The notes under the pieces were generated by a model. The model saw nothing but the letters and a program-made list of their open reading frames with translations. It was not told where the DNA came from and made no database searches. Both the position numbers and the translations under genes were made by a program. Positions 35,331 to 44,324 of a DNA stretch of 64,000 bases are shown here, piece by piece; positions within the stretch are counted from its first letter, which is position 1, and each line of letters starts with the position of its first letter. Location: NCBI RefSeq assembly GCF_002844375.1, contig NZ_CP024200.1:602001-666000 (forward strand), given 5' to 3'. Origin of the DNA: Thalassospira marina. GTDB taxonomy: Bacteria; Pseudomonadota; Alphaproteobacteria; Rhodospirillales; Thalassospiraceae.

Positions 35331-36587
35331 TCAATGCGCGTTTGGTTGCGGGCCAACGCCCTTTTCGTCGATCTGATAGCCGCGCGCGAACCGGTCCAGG
35401 GTGAATTCGGCGTTGTCGGGGTGGGGTTCGCCTTTGGCAATTGTCCAGGCAAAACAAAAACCCGACGCTGGCGTGGCCTTGAAGCCGCCGTAACACCAAC
35501 CCCCATTCAGCCACAGCCCCTCGACCGGCATTTTCGAAATGATGGGCGAGCCATCCATGCTCATATCCATCACCCCGGCCCAGTGGCGCAAAAGGCGCAA
35601 CCGCGATAATGACGGCATCAGGGCCTTCGCACTTTGCAGGGTATGTTCCACAATCGGCAGGCCGCCGCGCTGGGCATAGGAATTAAACCCGTCAAGGTCA
35701 CCACCCAGAACCAGCCCCCCCTTGTCAGACTGGCTGATGTAAAAATGCGCCGCACCAAACGAAATCACGCTATCGACCAGCGGCTTTAGCGGTTCGGTGA
35801 CAAAGGCCTGCAAAACATGGGTTTCAATTGGCAGGCGCAAGCCGGCCTTGGCCGCCAGATGCCCGCTATGCCCGGCCACGGCCAGGGCAACTTTTTTCGC
35901 CCGGATCGGCCCGCGACTGGTTTCAACCCCCACAATCCTGTCCTGATCCCACAAATAACCGGTCACTTCGCATTGCTGGATGATATCAACGCCATTCTGA
36001 TCGGCCCCGCGGGCATAACCCCATGCCACGGCATCGTGGCGGGCTGTTCCGGCGCGTGACTGGTAAATAGCCCCGTGAATGGGGAAACGGGCATTTGCCG
36101 AATAATCCAGATAGGGCAGGCGTCGCATCACTTCGGCACGGTCAAACAGTTCGGCATCAATGCCGTTGGACCGCATGATATTGCCGCGCCGCCGTGCCGC
36201 ATCCATCTGGCCAGGCGAATGGCACAGATTATACTGCCCGCGCTGCGAGATCATGACATTGTAGTTCAGATCCTGGCTAAGATTTTCCCACAGCTTCATG
36301 GAGCGTTCATAAAACATGGTATTGCCGGGCATCATGTAATTTGAACGGACAATGGTGGTGTTTCGCCCGGTATTGCCGCCGCCCAGCCAGCCTTTTTCCA
36401 ACACGGCCACATTGCGAATGCCATGTTCCTTGGCCAGGTAATAGGCCGTTGCCAGGCCATGCCCGCCGCCGCCAACAATGATTACGTCATATTCCGGTTT
36501 TGGCACCGGGTCGCGCCAGGCGCGGGACCAGTGTCTGTTCCCCGTTAGTCCATGGCGCAAAATAGACAGGGCAGAATAGCGGCTCAT
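35331..36587 (-). CDS. soxB: Sarcosine oxidase beta subunit
   Basis: 418 residues. FAD-binding VGGGGHGLATAYYLAKEHG near residue 38 and the flavin-attachment region. Downstream, GWCYGGFKATPASGFCFAWTIA is the conserved C-terminal flavin-site block. It oxidises the methyl-amine of sarcosine, reducing O2 to H2O2. Its ATG overlaps the stop of the aspartase-like gene by 4 nt (ATGA), so the lyase and oxidase are translationally coupled, which is unusual. Confidence 0.95.
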   Translation of the reverse strand: MSRYSALSILRHGLTGNRHWSRAWRDPVPKPEYDVIIVGGGGHGLATAYYLAKEHGIRNVAVLEKGWLGGGNTGRNTTIVRSNYMMPGNTMFYERSMKLWENLSQDLNYNVMISQRGQYNLCHSPGQMDAARRRGNIMRSNGIDAELFDRAEVMRRLPYLDYSANARFPIHGAIYQSRAGTARHDAVAWGYARGADQNGVDIIQQCEVTGYLWDQDRIVGVETSRGPIRAKKVALAVAGHSGHLAAKAGLRLPIETHVLQAFVTEPLKPLVDSVISFGAAHFYISQSDKGGLVLGGDLDGFNSYAQRGGLPIVEHTLQSAKALMPSLSRLRLLRHWAGVMDMSMDGSPIISKMPVEGLWLNGGWCYGGFKATPASGFCFAWTIAKGEPHPDNAEFTLDRFARGYQIDEKGVGPQPNAH

Positions 36588-37984
36588 GCGATTTCCTCAT
36601 GATAATCAGTGCTTTCACGAACCACCCTGAGGACTTCGTCATGTGTGAGAAGGTCTCGCTCGATGGCCAGTTCAATGAAGGGGCGTTTGCTGGCAACGGA
36701 TTCCTGAACCAGTCGTGCGACCTCGGCATAACCAAGTTTGGGCACGAACACGGTGGCAAGAGCCGATGATTGAAGAAGATTGGTAAGGGACTGTTCAGTA
36801 TCGGCTTCGATCCCGGCGATACATTTATCGGCAAAAATGCGGGTCGAATTGGCCAGAAGCTCGATTGAATCAAACATGCGCGAGGCGATGACCGGCTCAA
36901 AATGGTTGATTTCCAACTGCCCCTGAAGGGATGCCAGCGATACCGCCGCATCATTGCCAACAACGGCAAAGGCAACCTGCTGCATCATCATCGGCAACAC
37001 CGGGTTAACCTTGCCCGGCATAATCGATGACCCCGGCTGAACCGATGGCAGGCGCAGCTCGCCAACGCCACTATTGGGGCCGGATGCCAGAATGATCAGG
37101 TCTGATGCAATCTTGCCGATCACCTCGGCACAAATGCGAATTTCGGATGATAGTCTTGCAAAGGCATCGGCATTTTGCATAGCATCAAACATGTCTTCGC
37201 CGGGCGACACATGGGCACCGACAATGGCCTTCAGGTGATAATAAACAGCCTTGCGATAACCCGCTGCCGCCCCCAGCCCGGTGCCAATGGCCGTCCCGCC
37301 CAGCGGCAAAACCAGCATTTCATTGCGCGCAATGCGCAATTTGGCGATCAGGCGGCGAATGGCCGCGGCATACCCGCCAAATGCCTGGCCCAGGCGCATG
37401 GGTTGTGCGGCCTGCATACAGGTCCGGCCAATGCGCAACACATCATCAAATGCGCGGGCACGATCCGAAAGCGTACCAGCCAGATGTTCCAGAACATCAA
37501 TCAATGCATAGGATTTATCGTAAATCGCCAGTTTGACCGCAGCAGGCAACACATCGTTGGTGGACTGCCCCTTATTCACATGGTCGTTGGGATGAACGAT
37601 ATCGTAGGAGCCAACTGGCTTACCCAGTTTCTGAAGTGCGCGGTTCGCCAGCACTTCATTCATATTCATATTGATCGACGTGCCACCGGACCCTTCCAGC
37701 AAATCGACAACAAACTGTTCGACATGTTCGCCACCGGCAATTTCGGTTGCCCCCTCAATAATGGCATTGGCAATCGCGGCCGGAAGCACACCAATATCGC
37801 GGTTGGCCGCGGCGGATGCCTGTTTGATCTGCGCTAACGCCTTTAAAAGTTCGGGGGCGTCGCGCAGCTTGCGAAAGGAAATATTGAAATTTTCCTGCCC
37901 GCGTAATGTTGCAACCCCGTACAGCGCACCTTCCGGTATTTGGCGCGATCCCAGGCTGTCGGTATCTGTTCTTGTATGTGGCAT
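36584..37984 (-). CDS. aspA: Aspartate ammonia-lyase-like enzyme, first gene of the sox operon
   Basis: The start at 37984 (MPHTRTDTDSLGSRQIP) follows AGGGACC; an upstream ATG at 38023 lacks it. 466 residues, the aspartase size. It carries DTDSLGSRQIPEGALYG, the TNDVLPAAVKLA region, GPNSGVGELRLPSVQPGSSIMPGKVNPVLPMMMQQ (the superfamily signature with catalytic Ser) and the C-terminal VFVPKLGYAEVARLVQESVASKRP. The usual reaction is aspartate to fumarate plus ammonia. Coupling to soxB suggests that the real substrate may be an N-substituted aspartate whose amine is then oxidised, or that aspartate is co-metabolised. A paralogue lies at 16697. Confidence 0.86.
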   Translation of the reverse strand: MPHTRTDTDSLGSRQIPEGALYGVATLRGQENFNISFRKLRDAPELLKALAQIKQASAAANRDIGVLPAAIANAIIEGATEIAGGEHVEQFVVDLLEGSGGTSINMNMNEVLANRALQKLGKPVGSYDIVHPNDHVNKGQSTNDVLPAAVKLAIYDKSYALIDVLEHLAGTLSDRARAFDDVLRIGRTCMQAAQPMRLGQAFGGYAAAIRRLIAKLRIARNEMLVLPLGGTAIGTGLGAAAGYRKAVYYHLKAIVGAHVSPGEDMFDAMQNADAFARLSSEIRICAEVIGKIASDLIILASGPNSGVGELRLPSVQPGSSIMPGKVNPVLPMMMQQVAFAVVGNDAAVSLASLQGQLEINHFEPVIASRMFDSIELLANSTRIFADKCIAGIEADTEQSLTNLLQSSALATVFVPKLGYAEVARLVQESVASKRPFIELAIERDLLTHDEVLRVVRESTDYHEEIA

Positions 37985-38062
37985 GGTGGTCCCTGACTTC
38001 GGACTGTCGATGCGCAGAACCATGACAAAGCCGGGACGGGATTTGAATCAAATAAGCCAGAC

Positions 38063-38080
38063 TTAAGTTAATTCACTTAA
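38063..38080. promoter_or_regulatory. Palindrome upstream of the aspA-sox operon
   Basis: TTAAGT and ACTTAA (38063-38068 and 38075-38080) flank 6 bp, about 80 bp upstream of the lyase start, in the 312-bp gap (37985-38296) that holds no gene. The form suits a LysR-family operator. The LysR gene lies next to it. Confidence 0.45.
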
Positions 38081-38296
38081 CATCATAATTTGGATTAATA
38101 GTATGGCGAAAAAGCAGTGATATTTTCTGTTATCTGCGATCAGTTCCGTCACAGTTAAAATGTCGAAATACCAATATATTTCAGCTATTTAACTGAAACC
38201 ATCCGGCTGGATTGATTTGAAAACCCTGTCAAATCTGAAAAACGGTCGTTCCCATCCGAACGCGGAACAATCTGGCAATGATGGCCGACAAACAGG

Positions 38297-39364
38297 TTAA
38301 TCCCCGTCCTGGTCGTTTTCCGCCCCGGGCGTCGCGTCCATATCCGCATCCAGCGCCAAATCGGCCAGACTGGCAATTTCATCGGGCACCGGCGGCTGCC
38401 AGACCATTTCAGTCGAGATATTGGCAAGCCAGGGAATTTCGCCCACAATTTGCGGCACGGTATGGTTTAGCAACATATCGCGTGCCGCCTGCGCAATACG
38501 GGGACCAAGGGTGTCAAATTCGCCTCGGCGGGTCACCAGCGTTAATTCGCGTGAAAAACCGGGGCTGGGCAGGGGCAATACTGCCAGGCCCGGCAGGTGC
38601 AACCCACCCTGGATCAGGCATAAGGGTGTGGTAATGGCAACACCGACGCCGCCCACCACCATCGCCAGCAGGGAATCCGAGGTATCAAAGGATAAAACTT
38701 GCGAATGTTCGATGCGAAGGCGGCGCAAATGCCGCTCAACCTGCATGCCCATATGCGACCGCGCGCTATAGCGGATTAAGCGGTGATCAATCAGAATATC
38801 GCGCAGGGGCCGGTTGCGCAATGTATCGCCCCAGGCAATGGGTGCCACCAGCACAAAGGGTTCACGAAACAAAGGAAACCGCATTAATTCATCAAGTTCA
38901 TCCATCGGGTCCGATGTGATGGCTGCGTCAATTTCATGGCGCATCAGGGCATCGGCATGGGCGTTGGCAAGGCCGGAAAAGGCCGTCACACGTAGCGCAA
39001 TCGACCCTTCCATCAGATCGCGGATCAATACCGGCCCAACGGCGGACGCAAATGTATCGACCATGCCCAAACGCAAATTTTGCCGTTCCGGCCGCAGGGC
39101 GGTTGCCCTGACTTCCTCGATTGCACGTTCCGCCCGAATGGCAATTTCGCGAATATGGGCCACTAAAACGCGCCCGGCCTCAGTCGGCACCAGGGGGCGA
39201 CGGTTACGATGGACCAGGGTAACGTCAACCTGTGCCTCGGCCCGTTTCATTGCCTGCGACACGGCAGATTGCGTCATGCCCAGTTGGGCGGCAGCCGCGC
39301 TCATGCTGCCTTCTTCGATAACAGTTGCTGCAATTTCAAGGGCATGAAGATCGGGAAGGGGCAT
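38297..39364 (-). CDS. LysR-family transcriptional regulator
   Basis: 355 residues, slightly longer than the usual 300 because of an acidic C-terminal tail. The N-terminal HTH is LHALEIAATVIEEGSMSAAAAQLGMTQSAVSQAMKRAEAQVDVTLVHR, followed by the inducer-binding domain. It lies between the sox operon (in line with it) and the divergent amino-acid importer. It probably controls both through the palindrome at 38063 and the 195-bp divergent region. Inducer unknown; a sarcosine- or aspartate-like compound would fit. Confidence 0.9.
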   Translation of the reverse strand: MPLPDLHALEIAATVIEEGSMSAAAAQLGMTQSAVSQAMKRAEAQVDVTLVHRNRRPLVPTEAGRVLVAHIREIAIRAERAIEEVRATALRPERQNLRLGMVDTFASAVGPVLIRDLMEGSIALRVTAFSGLANAHADALMRHEIDAAITSDPMDELDELMRFPLFREPFVLVAPIAWGDTLRNRPLRDILIDHRLIRYSARSHMGMQVERHLRRLRIEHSQVLSFDTSDSLLAMVVGGVGVAITTPLCLIQGGLHLPGLAVLPLPSPGFSRELTLVTRRGEFDTLGPRIAQAARDMLLNHTVPQIVGEIPWLANISTEMVWQPPVPDEIASLADLALDADMDATPGAENDQDGD

Positions 39365-39559
39365 GATTAACTTTAACCGTATTAATGAAAATCAGTAATT
39401 CCACTACTACTAAGGAATTCCAATTGAAGCAACCGGCAAGTTTAGGGACAGTCAAATCCGTTAAAGGCATTTCTCTCCGCTCATAATAATAACGGCCAAG
39501 AGAACGGATCGCGGCGATTAAAGCCACGTTTATCACCAACGAATTATCAGGGGTATAAC

Positions 39560-40396
39560 ATGATCAACCTAAAAGCACTTGCGCTTGCCGCATGCGTTGC
39601 AGTCATCAGCACGGCCGCGTCCGCTCAGTCACTTGAATGTGGAGACGACACCCTTTGCCGCGTCAAAGCAGCAGGTACTTTGAAAATCGGCACCAAGGAC
39701 GATTATGTTCCCTGGTCCTATCGCGCCTCTGATGGCAGCTTCAAGGGGATGGAAGTTGATATCGGCAAAAAAATCGCCGATGCGCTGGGGGTCAAAGCAG
39801 AATTCGTCAAGGTAACATCGGCCAACCGGTTTGAATTCCTCGCCCAGGGCCAGATCGACCTTATGATCGCATCCGCATCCGATACGGCCGATCGTCGCAA
39901 GATCGTGTCGTTTGTGCATCCCAACTATTATTCGTCGGGTTATTCGGTATTGCTGCCCAAAACCATCAAGGCAACCGAATGGAACCAGATTTCCGGCCAG
40001 ACCGTATGTGCCGTACAGGGTGCCTGGTATAACAAACCTGCACAGGAAGAATTCGGCGTTAAAATTCTGGCTTTTGCTGGCACGGCCGAAACCGAAGCTG
40101 CGATGAAACAGGGACGCTGCATCGGCCTTCTTGAAGACGACAACCAGATCAATGTCCGCCTTTCAAAAGAACAATGGGCCGATTACCAGATGCCGCTGCC
40201 GGTAATGGCAGATACCCCCTGGGGTATGGCTGTTCGCCAGGATGACCAGTTTTCACCCTTTGGCTATTTTGTTGCCGGCATGGTTGCCCAGATGCACCGC
40301 GATGGCACGCTGCTTAAACTTGAAGCCGATAATGGCATCAAAAACTCCGCTTATCTGATCAAAATGCATGAAGCGCTGAAAGATCACATCAACTGA
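39560..40396 (+). CDS. Polar amino-acid ABC transporter, periplasmic binding protein
   Basis: 278 residues, family 3 binding protein. The signal peptide MINLKALALAACVAVISTA is followed by the site ASA-QSLE. The mature N-terminal segment LKIGTKDDYVPWSYRASDGSFKGMEVDIGKKIADALGV is characteristic. Cys residues in the mature chain (CGDDTLC) may form a disulfide. It is first of a binding protein/permease/permease/ATPase/folD set divergent from the LysR gene, so it likely delivers the substrate used by the aspA-sox operon. Confidence 0.92.
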   Translation: MINLKALALAACVAVISTAASAQSLECGDDTLCRVKAAGTLKIGTKDDYVPWSYRASDGSFKGMEVDIGKKIADALGVKAEFVKVTSANRFEFLAQGQIDLMIASASDTADRRKIVSFVHPNYYSSGYSVLLPKTIKATEWNQISGQTVCAVQGAWYNKPAQEEFGVKILAFAGTAETEAAMKQGRCIGLLEDDNQINVRLSKEQWADYQMPLPVMADTPWGMAVRQDDQFSPFGYFVAGMVAQMHRDGTLLKLEADNGIKNSAYLIKMHEALKDHIN

Positions 40397-40453
40397 TCGC
40401 AAGCCCGCATTGGTCCGGCGTCTTTGGACGCCGGACGCAGCAGAGTATCGGAT

Positions 40454-41212
40454 ATGATTACTGACATTCAGACTTTCTTCCGCGAACTGGCGAATTCGGG
40501 GATCAATCTGACTATTTTCTATGATGCGTTTGACTTTGAACGTTTCATCACCGGTCTGGGCAACACGGTTTTGCTCATTCTCGCCAGCACCTTTTTTTCG
40601 ATCATTATCGGGGCAATCGGTGCCGCCATTTTAACATCGGGCCGGGGTTTTTCCGGCTTTCTTGTACGCAGTTACGTTGCCCTTTTTCGCAACACCCCGC
40701 TGATCGTGCAGATGTATTTTTTCTATTTTGCCATCGGCAGCATCATGCCGGTCGGTCAGAACGACCTGGGCCTGCCCGAACCCCTGCTGGGCAGTTTCAG
40801 CTGGGCGGTGATTTCGCTGTCGCTTTATGCCGGGGCTTTTAACGTTGAAACATTCCGCGCCGGGGTAGGGGCGGTTCATGGCTCCTACGAGGAAGCAGCC
40901 CTTGCCCTTGGCTATAACCGCCGGCAGGCCTTTTTTGCTGTCACGGTTCCGCTGGCGCTCAGGTTTTCATTTGCATCGCTGGCAAACAACCTGGTTGACC
41001 TGACCAAGGCCACAACAGTTGCCTATGCCGTTGGCGTTGCTGAACTTTTATATGTTTCAAACCAGATCTGGTCAGACTCTCTCAATACCATCGAAATGAT
41101 GAATGTCATGCTCGTCATCTATCTGGTTCTGACCGGGGCTGTTGTCTTTATCATCAACCGGGTGGAAGCCGCGATGCGCCTGCCGGGCTTTGGTCTGGGA
41201 GACAGCCAATGA
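40454..41212 (+). CDS. Polar amino-acid ABC transporter permease
   Basis: The ATG at 40454 (MITDIQTFF) is chosen over an upstream in-frame TTG. About 252 residues with the HisQ/M-like TM pattern and EAA loop (SYEEAALALGYNRRQAFFAVTVPLALR). Its 3' end overlaps the next permease by 4 nt. One half of a heterodimeric channel. Confidence 0.9.
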   Translation: MITDIQTFFRELANSGINLTIFYDAFDFERFITGLGNTVLLILASTFFSIIIGAIGAAILTSGRGFSGFLVRSYVALFRNTPLIVQMYFFYFAIGSIMPVGQNDLGLPEPLLGSFSWAVISLSLYAGAFNVETFRAGVGAVHGSYEEAALALGYNRRQAFFAVTVPLALRFSFASLANNLVDLTKATTVAYAVGVAELLYVSNQIWSDSLNTIEMMNVMLVIYLVLTGAVVFIINRVEAAMRLPGFGLGDSQ

Positions 41213-41895
41213 CCACTTCGAACCTGTATCTCCAGACCCTTGAATGGATGCCGTTCGTCCTGCAGGGCTTTGTAATGAACATCCTGATGAGCCTGCTTGC
41301 CATTGTGATTGGCACAGCAGTTGGGACTTTTCTGGGGCTGGGCCAGCTTTCACTCAATTTCACAATCGGCCTGCCATCCAAATTGCTGACTCAGTTGTTT
41401 CGCAATGCGCCGTGGCTGGTTTTGCTGTTTTACTGCATTTTCCTGATGCCCTATCAGGTCAATATCGCAGGCATCACCATTGAACTGCCAAGCTGGCTTC
41501 GCGCCACCATCGGCTTTTCCTTTCCGGTGGCAGCCAATTTCTCGGAAATTGTGCGCGGGGCGGTTAAATCTGTACCGCGCGGACAGTGGGAAGCCGCCGA
41601 AGCACTGGGCTATAGCCGCAAGGCAACGCTTTTTCGCATCATCCTGCCGCAATGCCTGACCCGAATGATCCCGCCCTGGATGAACCTGTATGCTTTGCTG
41701 TTAACCGCAACGCCGCTTTCCATGATTGTCGGGGTAGAGGAGGCACTGGGCCGCACCCAGGCTGCCGTGCAGGCACAAAGTGATTCCCGCGTGCTGATCC
41801 CGATGTATGCAGCGCTTCTGGCAATGTTCTTTCTTTATACCTGGCCGATCAATCGCCTCTCGCTGGTGCTTGAACGACGCTTCCGCACGAAATGA
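41209..41895 (+). CDS. Polar amino-acid ABC transporter permease
   Basis: 228 residues. Five TM segments, with the EAA loop in GQWEAAEALGYSRKATLFRIILPQCLTRMIPP. The conserved FRNAPWLVLLF precedes it. The ATG overlaps the preceding permease stop (ATGA). It pairs with that permease. Confidence 0.93.
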   Translation: MTTSNLYLQTLEWMPFVLQGFVMNILMSLLAIVIGTAVGTFLGLGQLSLNFTIGLPSKLLTQLFRNAPWLVLLFYCIFLMPYQVNIAGITIELPSWLRATIGFSFPVAANFSEIVRGAVKSVPRGQWEAAEALGYSRKATLFRIILPQCLTRMIPPWMNLYALLLTATPLSMIVGVEEALGRTQAAVQAQSDSRVLIPMYAALLAMFFLYTWPINRLSLVLERRFRTK

Positions 41896-41904
41896 GGTGC
41901 TGAT

Positions 41905-42654
41905 ATGACTATTTCCCCAAATTCTCAGCCATTGATTTCCCTTCGGGGCGTTCACAAATCCTTTGGTGCCTTCGAGGTACTGCGCGGCATTGATATGGAT
42001 ATCCGCAAAGGCGAGGTTGTTGCCATTATCGGCCCGTCAGGCTCGGGCAAATCAACGATTTTGCGCACCATTAACGGCCTGACACCGGTTAACAAGGGCA
42101 CCATCAAGGTTGGTGACATCACGGTAAGCGACCCGGAACTTGACCAGGTCAAACTGCGCCATCGTGTTGGCATGGTGTTTCAGCAATATAATCTGTTTCC
42201 CCACAAAACCGTGCTGGAAAACGTTGCCATGGCACCGATCCAGGTTCTCAAGCAACCGCGCCGCGAAGTTGAAGACCGCGCGCAAAAGCTTCTGGCCGAC
42301 ATGCGCCTGCCCGATAAAGCCAATTCCTATCCCGGCGAACTTTCCGGCGGGCAGCAGCAGCGCGTTGCCATTGCCCGTGCGCTTTGCATGGAACCCGAAG
42401 TCATCCTGTTTGACGAGGTTACAGCCGCACTGGACCCGGAAATGGTCAAAGAAGTCCTTTCGGCCGTTCGCAAGGTGGCCGAGGACGGCATGACCTGCAT
42501 TCTGGTAACCCATGAAATGGGCTTTGCCCGCGAGGCCGCAGACCATGTCTATTTCACCGATAAGGGCGTAATTGTTGAACATGCGCCACCGGCAGAATTT
42601 TTCTCGCAGGCCAGCGACCCGCGCACGGCCGAATTCCTTTCCAAGGTTCTCTAG
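41905..42654 (+). CDS. Polar amino-acid ABC transporter ATP-binding protein
   Basis: 249 residues. Walker A GPSGSGKS at 43-50, signature LSGGQQQRVAIARAL near 145, Walker B VILFDEVTAALDPE with Glu, then VTHEMGFAREAADHV. In the Walker B region the usual Pro-Thr-Ser is Val-Thr-Ala (DEVTA), a small deviation. It energises the two preceding permeases. The folD start lies 2 bp after its stop. Confidence 0.94.
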   Translation: MTISPNSQPLISLRGVHKSFGAFEVLRGIDMDIRKGEVVAIIGPSGSGKSTILRTINGLTPVNKGTIKVGDITVSDPELDQVKLRHRVGMVFQQYNLFPHKTVLENVAMAPIQVLKQPRREVEDRAQKLLADMRLPDKANSYPGELSGGQQQRVAIARALCMEPEVILFDEVTAALDPEMVKEVLSAVRKVAEDGMTCILVTHEMGFAREAADHVYFTDKGVIVEHAPPAEFFSQASDPRTAEFLSKVL

Positions 42655-42656
42655 CA

Positions 42657-43598
42657 ATGGCAGCTATCATTGACGGAAAGGAATTTGCCCAGCGCATTCA
42701 CGATTTTGTTCGCGCACAGGTATGGCAAATCCAGCAGGATGCGGGGCAGGGCAGTGTGCCCGGCCTCGCCACCATTCTGGTGGGGGAAGACCCGGCCTCC
42801 GAAGTTTACGTGCGCAATAAAGGCCGCAAAACCCGCGAAGCTGGCATGGCGTCCTTTCAGCATCGTCTGCCTGCCACCATCGGCGAGGATGAATTGCTCT
42901 CGCTGATTACGGAACTTAACCACGATGCCAATATTCACGGCATTCTGGTGCAATTGCCGCTGCCTGCGCATATCAACAGCGATAATGTCATTAATGCCAT
43001 TGCACCGGAAAAGGATGTGGATGGTTTTCACACCCGCAATGTCGGCCTTCTGGGAAGCGGGCAAAAGGCAATGTTGCCCTGCACACCCCTGGGCTGCACC
43101 CTGATGTTGCGGGAACATTTCGGTACGTTGAAGGGTAAAAATGCCCTGGTCATTGGCCGGTCCAACATTGTTGGCAAACCAATGGCGCAATTGCTGCTGG
43201 CCGATGATTGCACGGTAACCATTGCGCACCGCTACACCGAAAACCTGATCGATCATTGCCGTCAGGCCGATATTGTTGTTGTTGCCGTTGGCAAACCCGG
43301 GTTGATCCCTGGCCACTGGTTAAAACCGGGGGCCGTGGTTATTGATGTGGGCATTAACCGCATCATTCAGGATGGCAAAACAATACTGGTCGGTGATGTT
43401 GATTTTGCATCTGCCACCACCATTGCCAGCGCGATTACACCCGTGCCGGGCGGTGTTGGCCCCATGACCATTGCCTGCCTGCTTTATAACACCCTGACAG
43501 CCTATTGCCGCATCCACCAGCGCCCGGAACCCGAAGAAACGGGCTTCACCCTTGCCCAGGGCATCGGCCAGTTACGCGAATTTCGCGAAGCAAGCTGA
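42657..43598 (+). CDS. folD: Bifunctional methylene-THF dehydrogenase/methenyl-THF cyclohydrolase
   Basis: 313 residues. The YxxxK-type catalytic Lys lies in VGEDPASEVYVRNKGRKTRE. The substrate motif PCTPLGCTLML and the NADP-binding VIGRSNIVGKPMAQLLLADDCTVTIAH follow, then TPVPGGVGPMTIACLLYNT. It converts 5,10-methylene-THF to 10-formyl-THF. Because sarcosine oxidase makes 5,10-methylene-THF and PurU consumes 10-formyl-THF, this gene links the importer operon to the sox operon about 5-12 kb away. It ends at a strong terminator just before the prophage. Confidence 0.96.
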   Translation: MAAIIDGKEFAQRIHDFVRAQVWQIQQDAGQGSVPGLATILVGEDPASEVYVRNKGRKTREAGMASFQHRLPATIGEDELLSLITELNHDANIHGILVQLPLPAHINSDNVINAIAPEKDVDGFHTRNVGLLGSGQKAMLPCTPLGCTLMLREHFGTLKGKNALVIGRSNIVGKPMAQLLLADDCTVTIAHRYTENLIDHCRQADIVVVAVGKPGLIPGHWLKPGAVVIDVGINRIIQDGKTILVGDVDFASATTIASAITPVPGGVGPMTIACLLYNTLTAYCRIHQRPEPEETGFTLAQGIGQLREFREAS

Positions 43599-43663
43599 CC
43601 CCGGATCAGGCAAGCCCAAACGGAAGCGGCAGCACGTGCCGCACTGCCATCTCAAACAAAAGC

Positions 43664-43704
43664 ACAGCGGGCATTCCTGAACGAGGATGTCCGCTGTTTT
43701 GTTT
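43664..43704 (+). terminator. Terminator of the importer-folD operon
   Basis: A stem of about 14 bp with one bulge and one wobble (ACAGCGGGCAT... paired with ...TGTCCGCTGT) encloses loop GAACG, followed by TTTTGTTT. It lies 33 bp before the left dif-like site of the prophage. Confidence 0.75.
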
Positions 43705-43736
43705 GGTCAGCCCTATTAGCCTTTTGCCACGCATTA

Positions 43737-43764
43737 AAACTCTATAATAAAGAAACTGTCTAAT
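43737..43764 (+). repeat. Left dif-like attachment site (attL)
   Basis: Readable as a 28-bp XerC arm/centre/XerD arm site: AAACTCTATAA (43737-43747), centre TAAAGA (43748-43753), AACTGTCTAAT (43754-43764). The 13-bp core TCTATAATAAAGA (43741-43753) is repeated exactly at the right boundary (54435-54447). The right arm is degenerate relative to canonical dif, as expected for a phage-derived half. Confidence 0.65.
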
Positions 43765-43825
43765 ACATGTGTTTAGTTGTTCACGGTTTATACTATACCA
43801 AACGGCATACTTTTGCCGTTTCAGA

Positions 43826-44119
43826 TTAAGCGTTCAGGCCACCCATTACTTTATCAATATTGTCATGCATCGAGACATAGTAAGTCTCTGCACTAGTGCC
43901 TTTCGAGCGCCAGTAATTAAGATCAAGTAAAGCCTTGTAAGGGTCGTTGCCGCCAAGCTCCGCTAATTTGATCATTATTTGATCGCCAGGCAGGCCGTGG
44001 CCCCGGTGATATCGGGTCATATTGATGCTGGTTATATCAAGCGCACGCGAAACCGCATTGTTAGATGACAGATTTGAATGGCGACGTGCGTCGTCAATGT
44101 AACTCTGAATTGTCTTCAT
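43826..44119 (-). CDS. Phage repressor-like HTH protein
   Basis: 97 residues. The N-terminal HTH (YIDDARRHSNLSSNNAVSRALDITSINMTRYHRGHGLPGDQIMIKLAELGG) binds DNA in the manner of small Cro/C1-type proteins. The following region, DPYKALLDLNYWRSKGTSAETYY, resembles the phage-related DUF3693 proteins; that family match is from memory. It is divergent from the early operon across a 205-bp region that carries promoter-like elements and repeats. It is the probable lysogeny repressor. Confidence 0.75.
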   Translation of the reverse strand: MKTIQSYIDDARRHSNLSSNNAVSRALDITSINMTRYHRGHGLPGDQIMIKLAELGGNDPYKALLDLNYWRSKGTSAETYYVSMHDNIDKVMGGLNA

Positions 44120-44167
44120 AGTTCGTAACTCCGTTTCCCGCAGAGATTGTATGCCTGAATTTTACTG

Positions 44168-44239
44168 TTTGACAACCAACGGCAAGTTGCACTTATGTAA
44201 TTGCATGCTGCATACATGAACTATGTAGTATGTAGTATG
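44168..44239. promoter_or_regulatory. Divergent promoter/operator region of the prophage
   Basis: A TTGACA -35-like box (44168) is followed about 19 bp later by TATGTA. Then come a TACAT-5 bp-ATGTA inverted repeat and three iterations of TATGTAG. These tandem and inverted elements between the repressor and the early genes suit repressor operators. Confidence 0.45.
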
Positions 44240-44241
44240 TA

Positions 44242-44312
44242 TTTCCCGTTTCCCAAAGGGGGCTAGCTTCCCGGCTGGCCCCCATCCCGGAAATGGGACG
44301 GTAAACGGGAAA
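44242..44312. repeat. Nested hairpins, candidate replication origin
   Basis: An outer 10-bp perfect inverted repeat TTTCCCGTTT (44242-44251)/AAACGGGAAA (44303-44312) encloses an inner hairpin GGGGGCTAGC (44258-44267)/GCTGGCCCCC (44274-44283) with loop TTCCCG, and a smaller CCCAT/ATGGG pair. It sits just before the first early gene. Such cruciform-capable structures are typical of rolling-circle origins, or of a structured leader. Confidence 0.5.
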
Positions 44313-44324
44313 AGGGAACAGACC

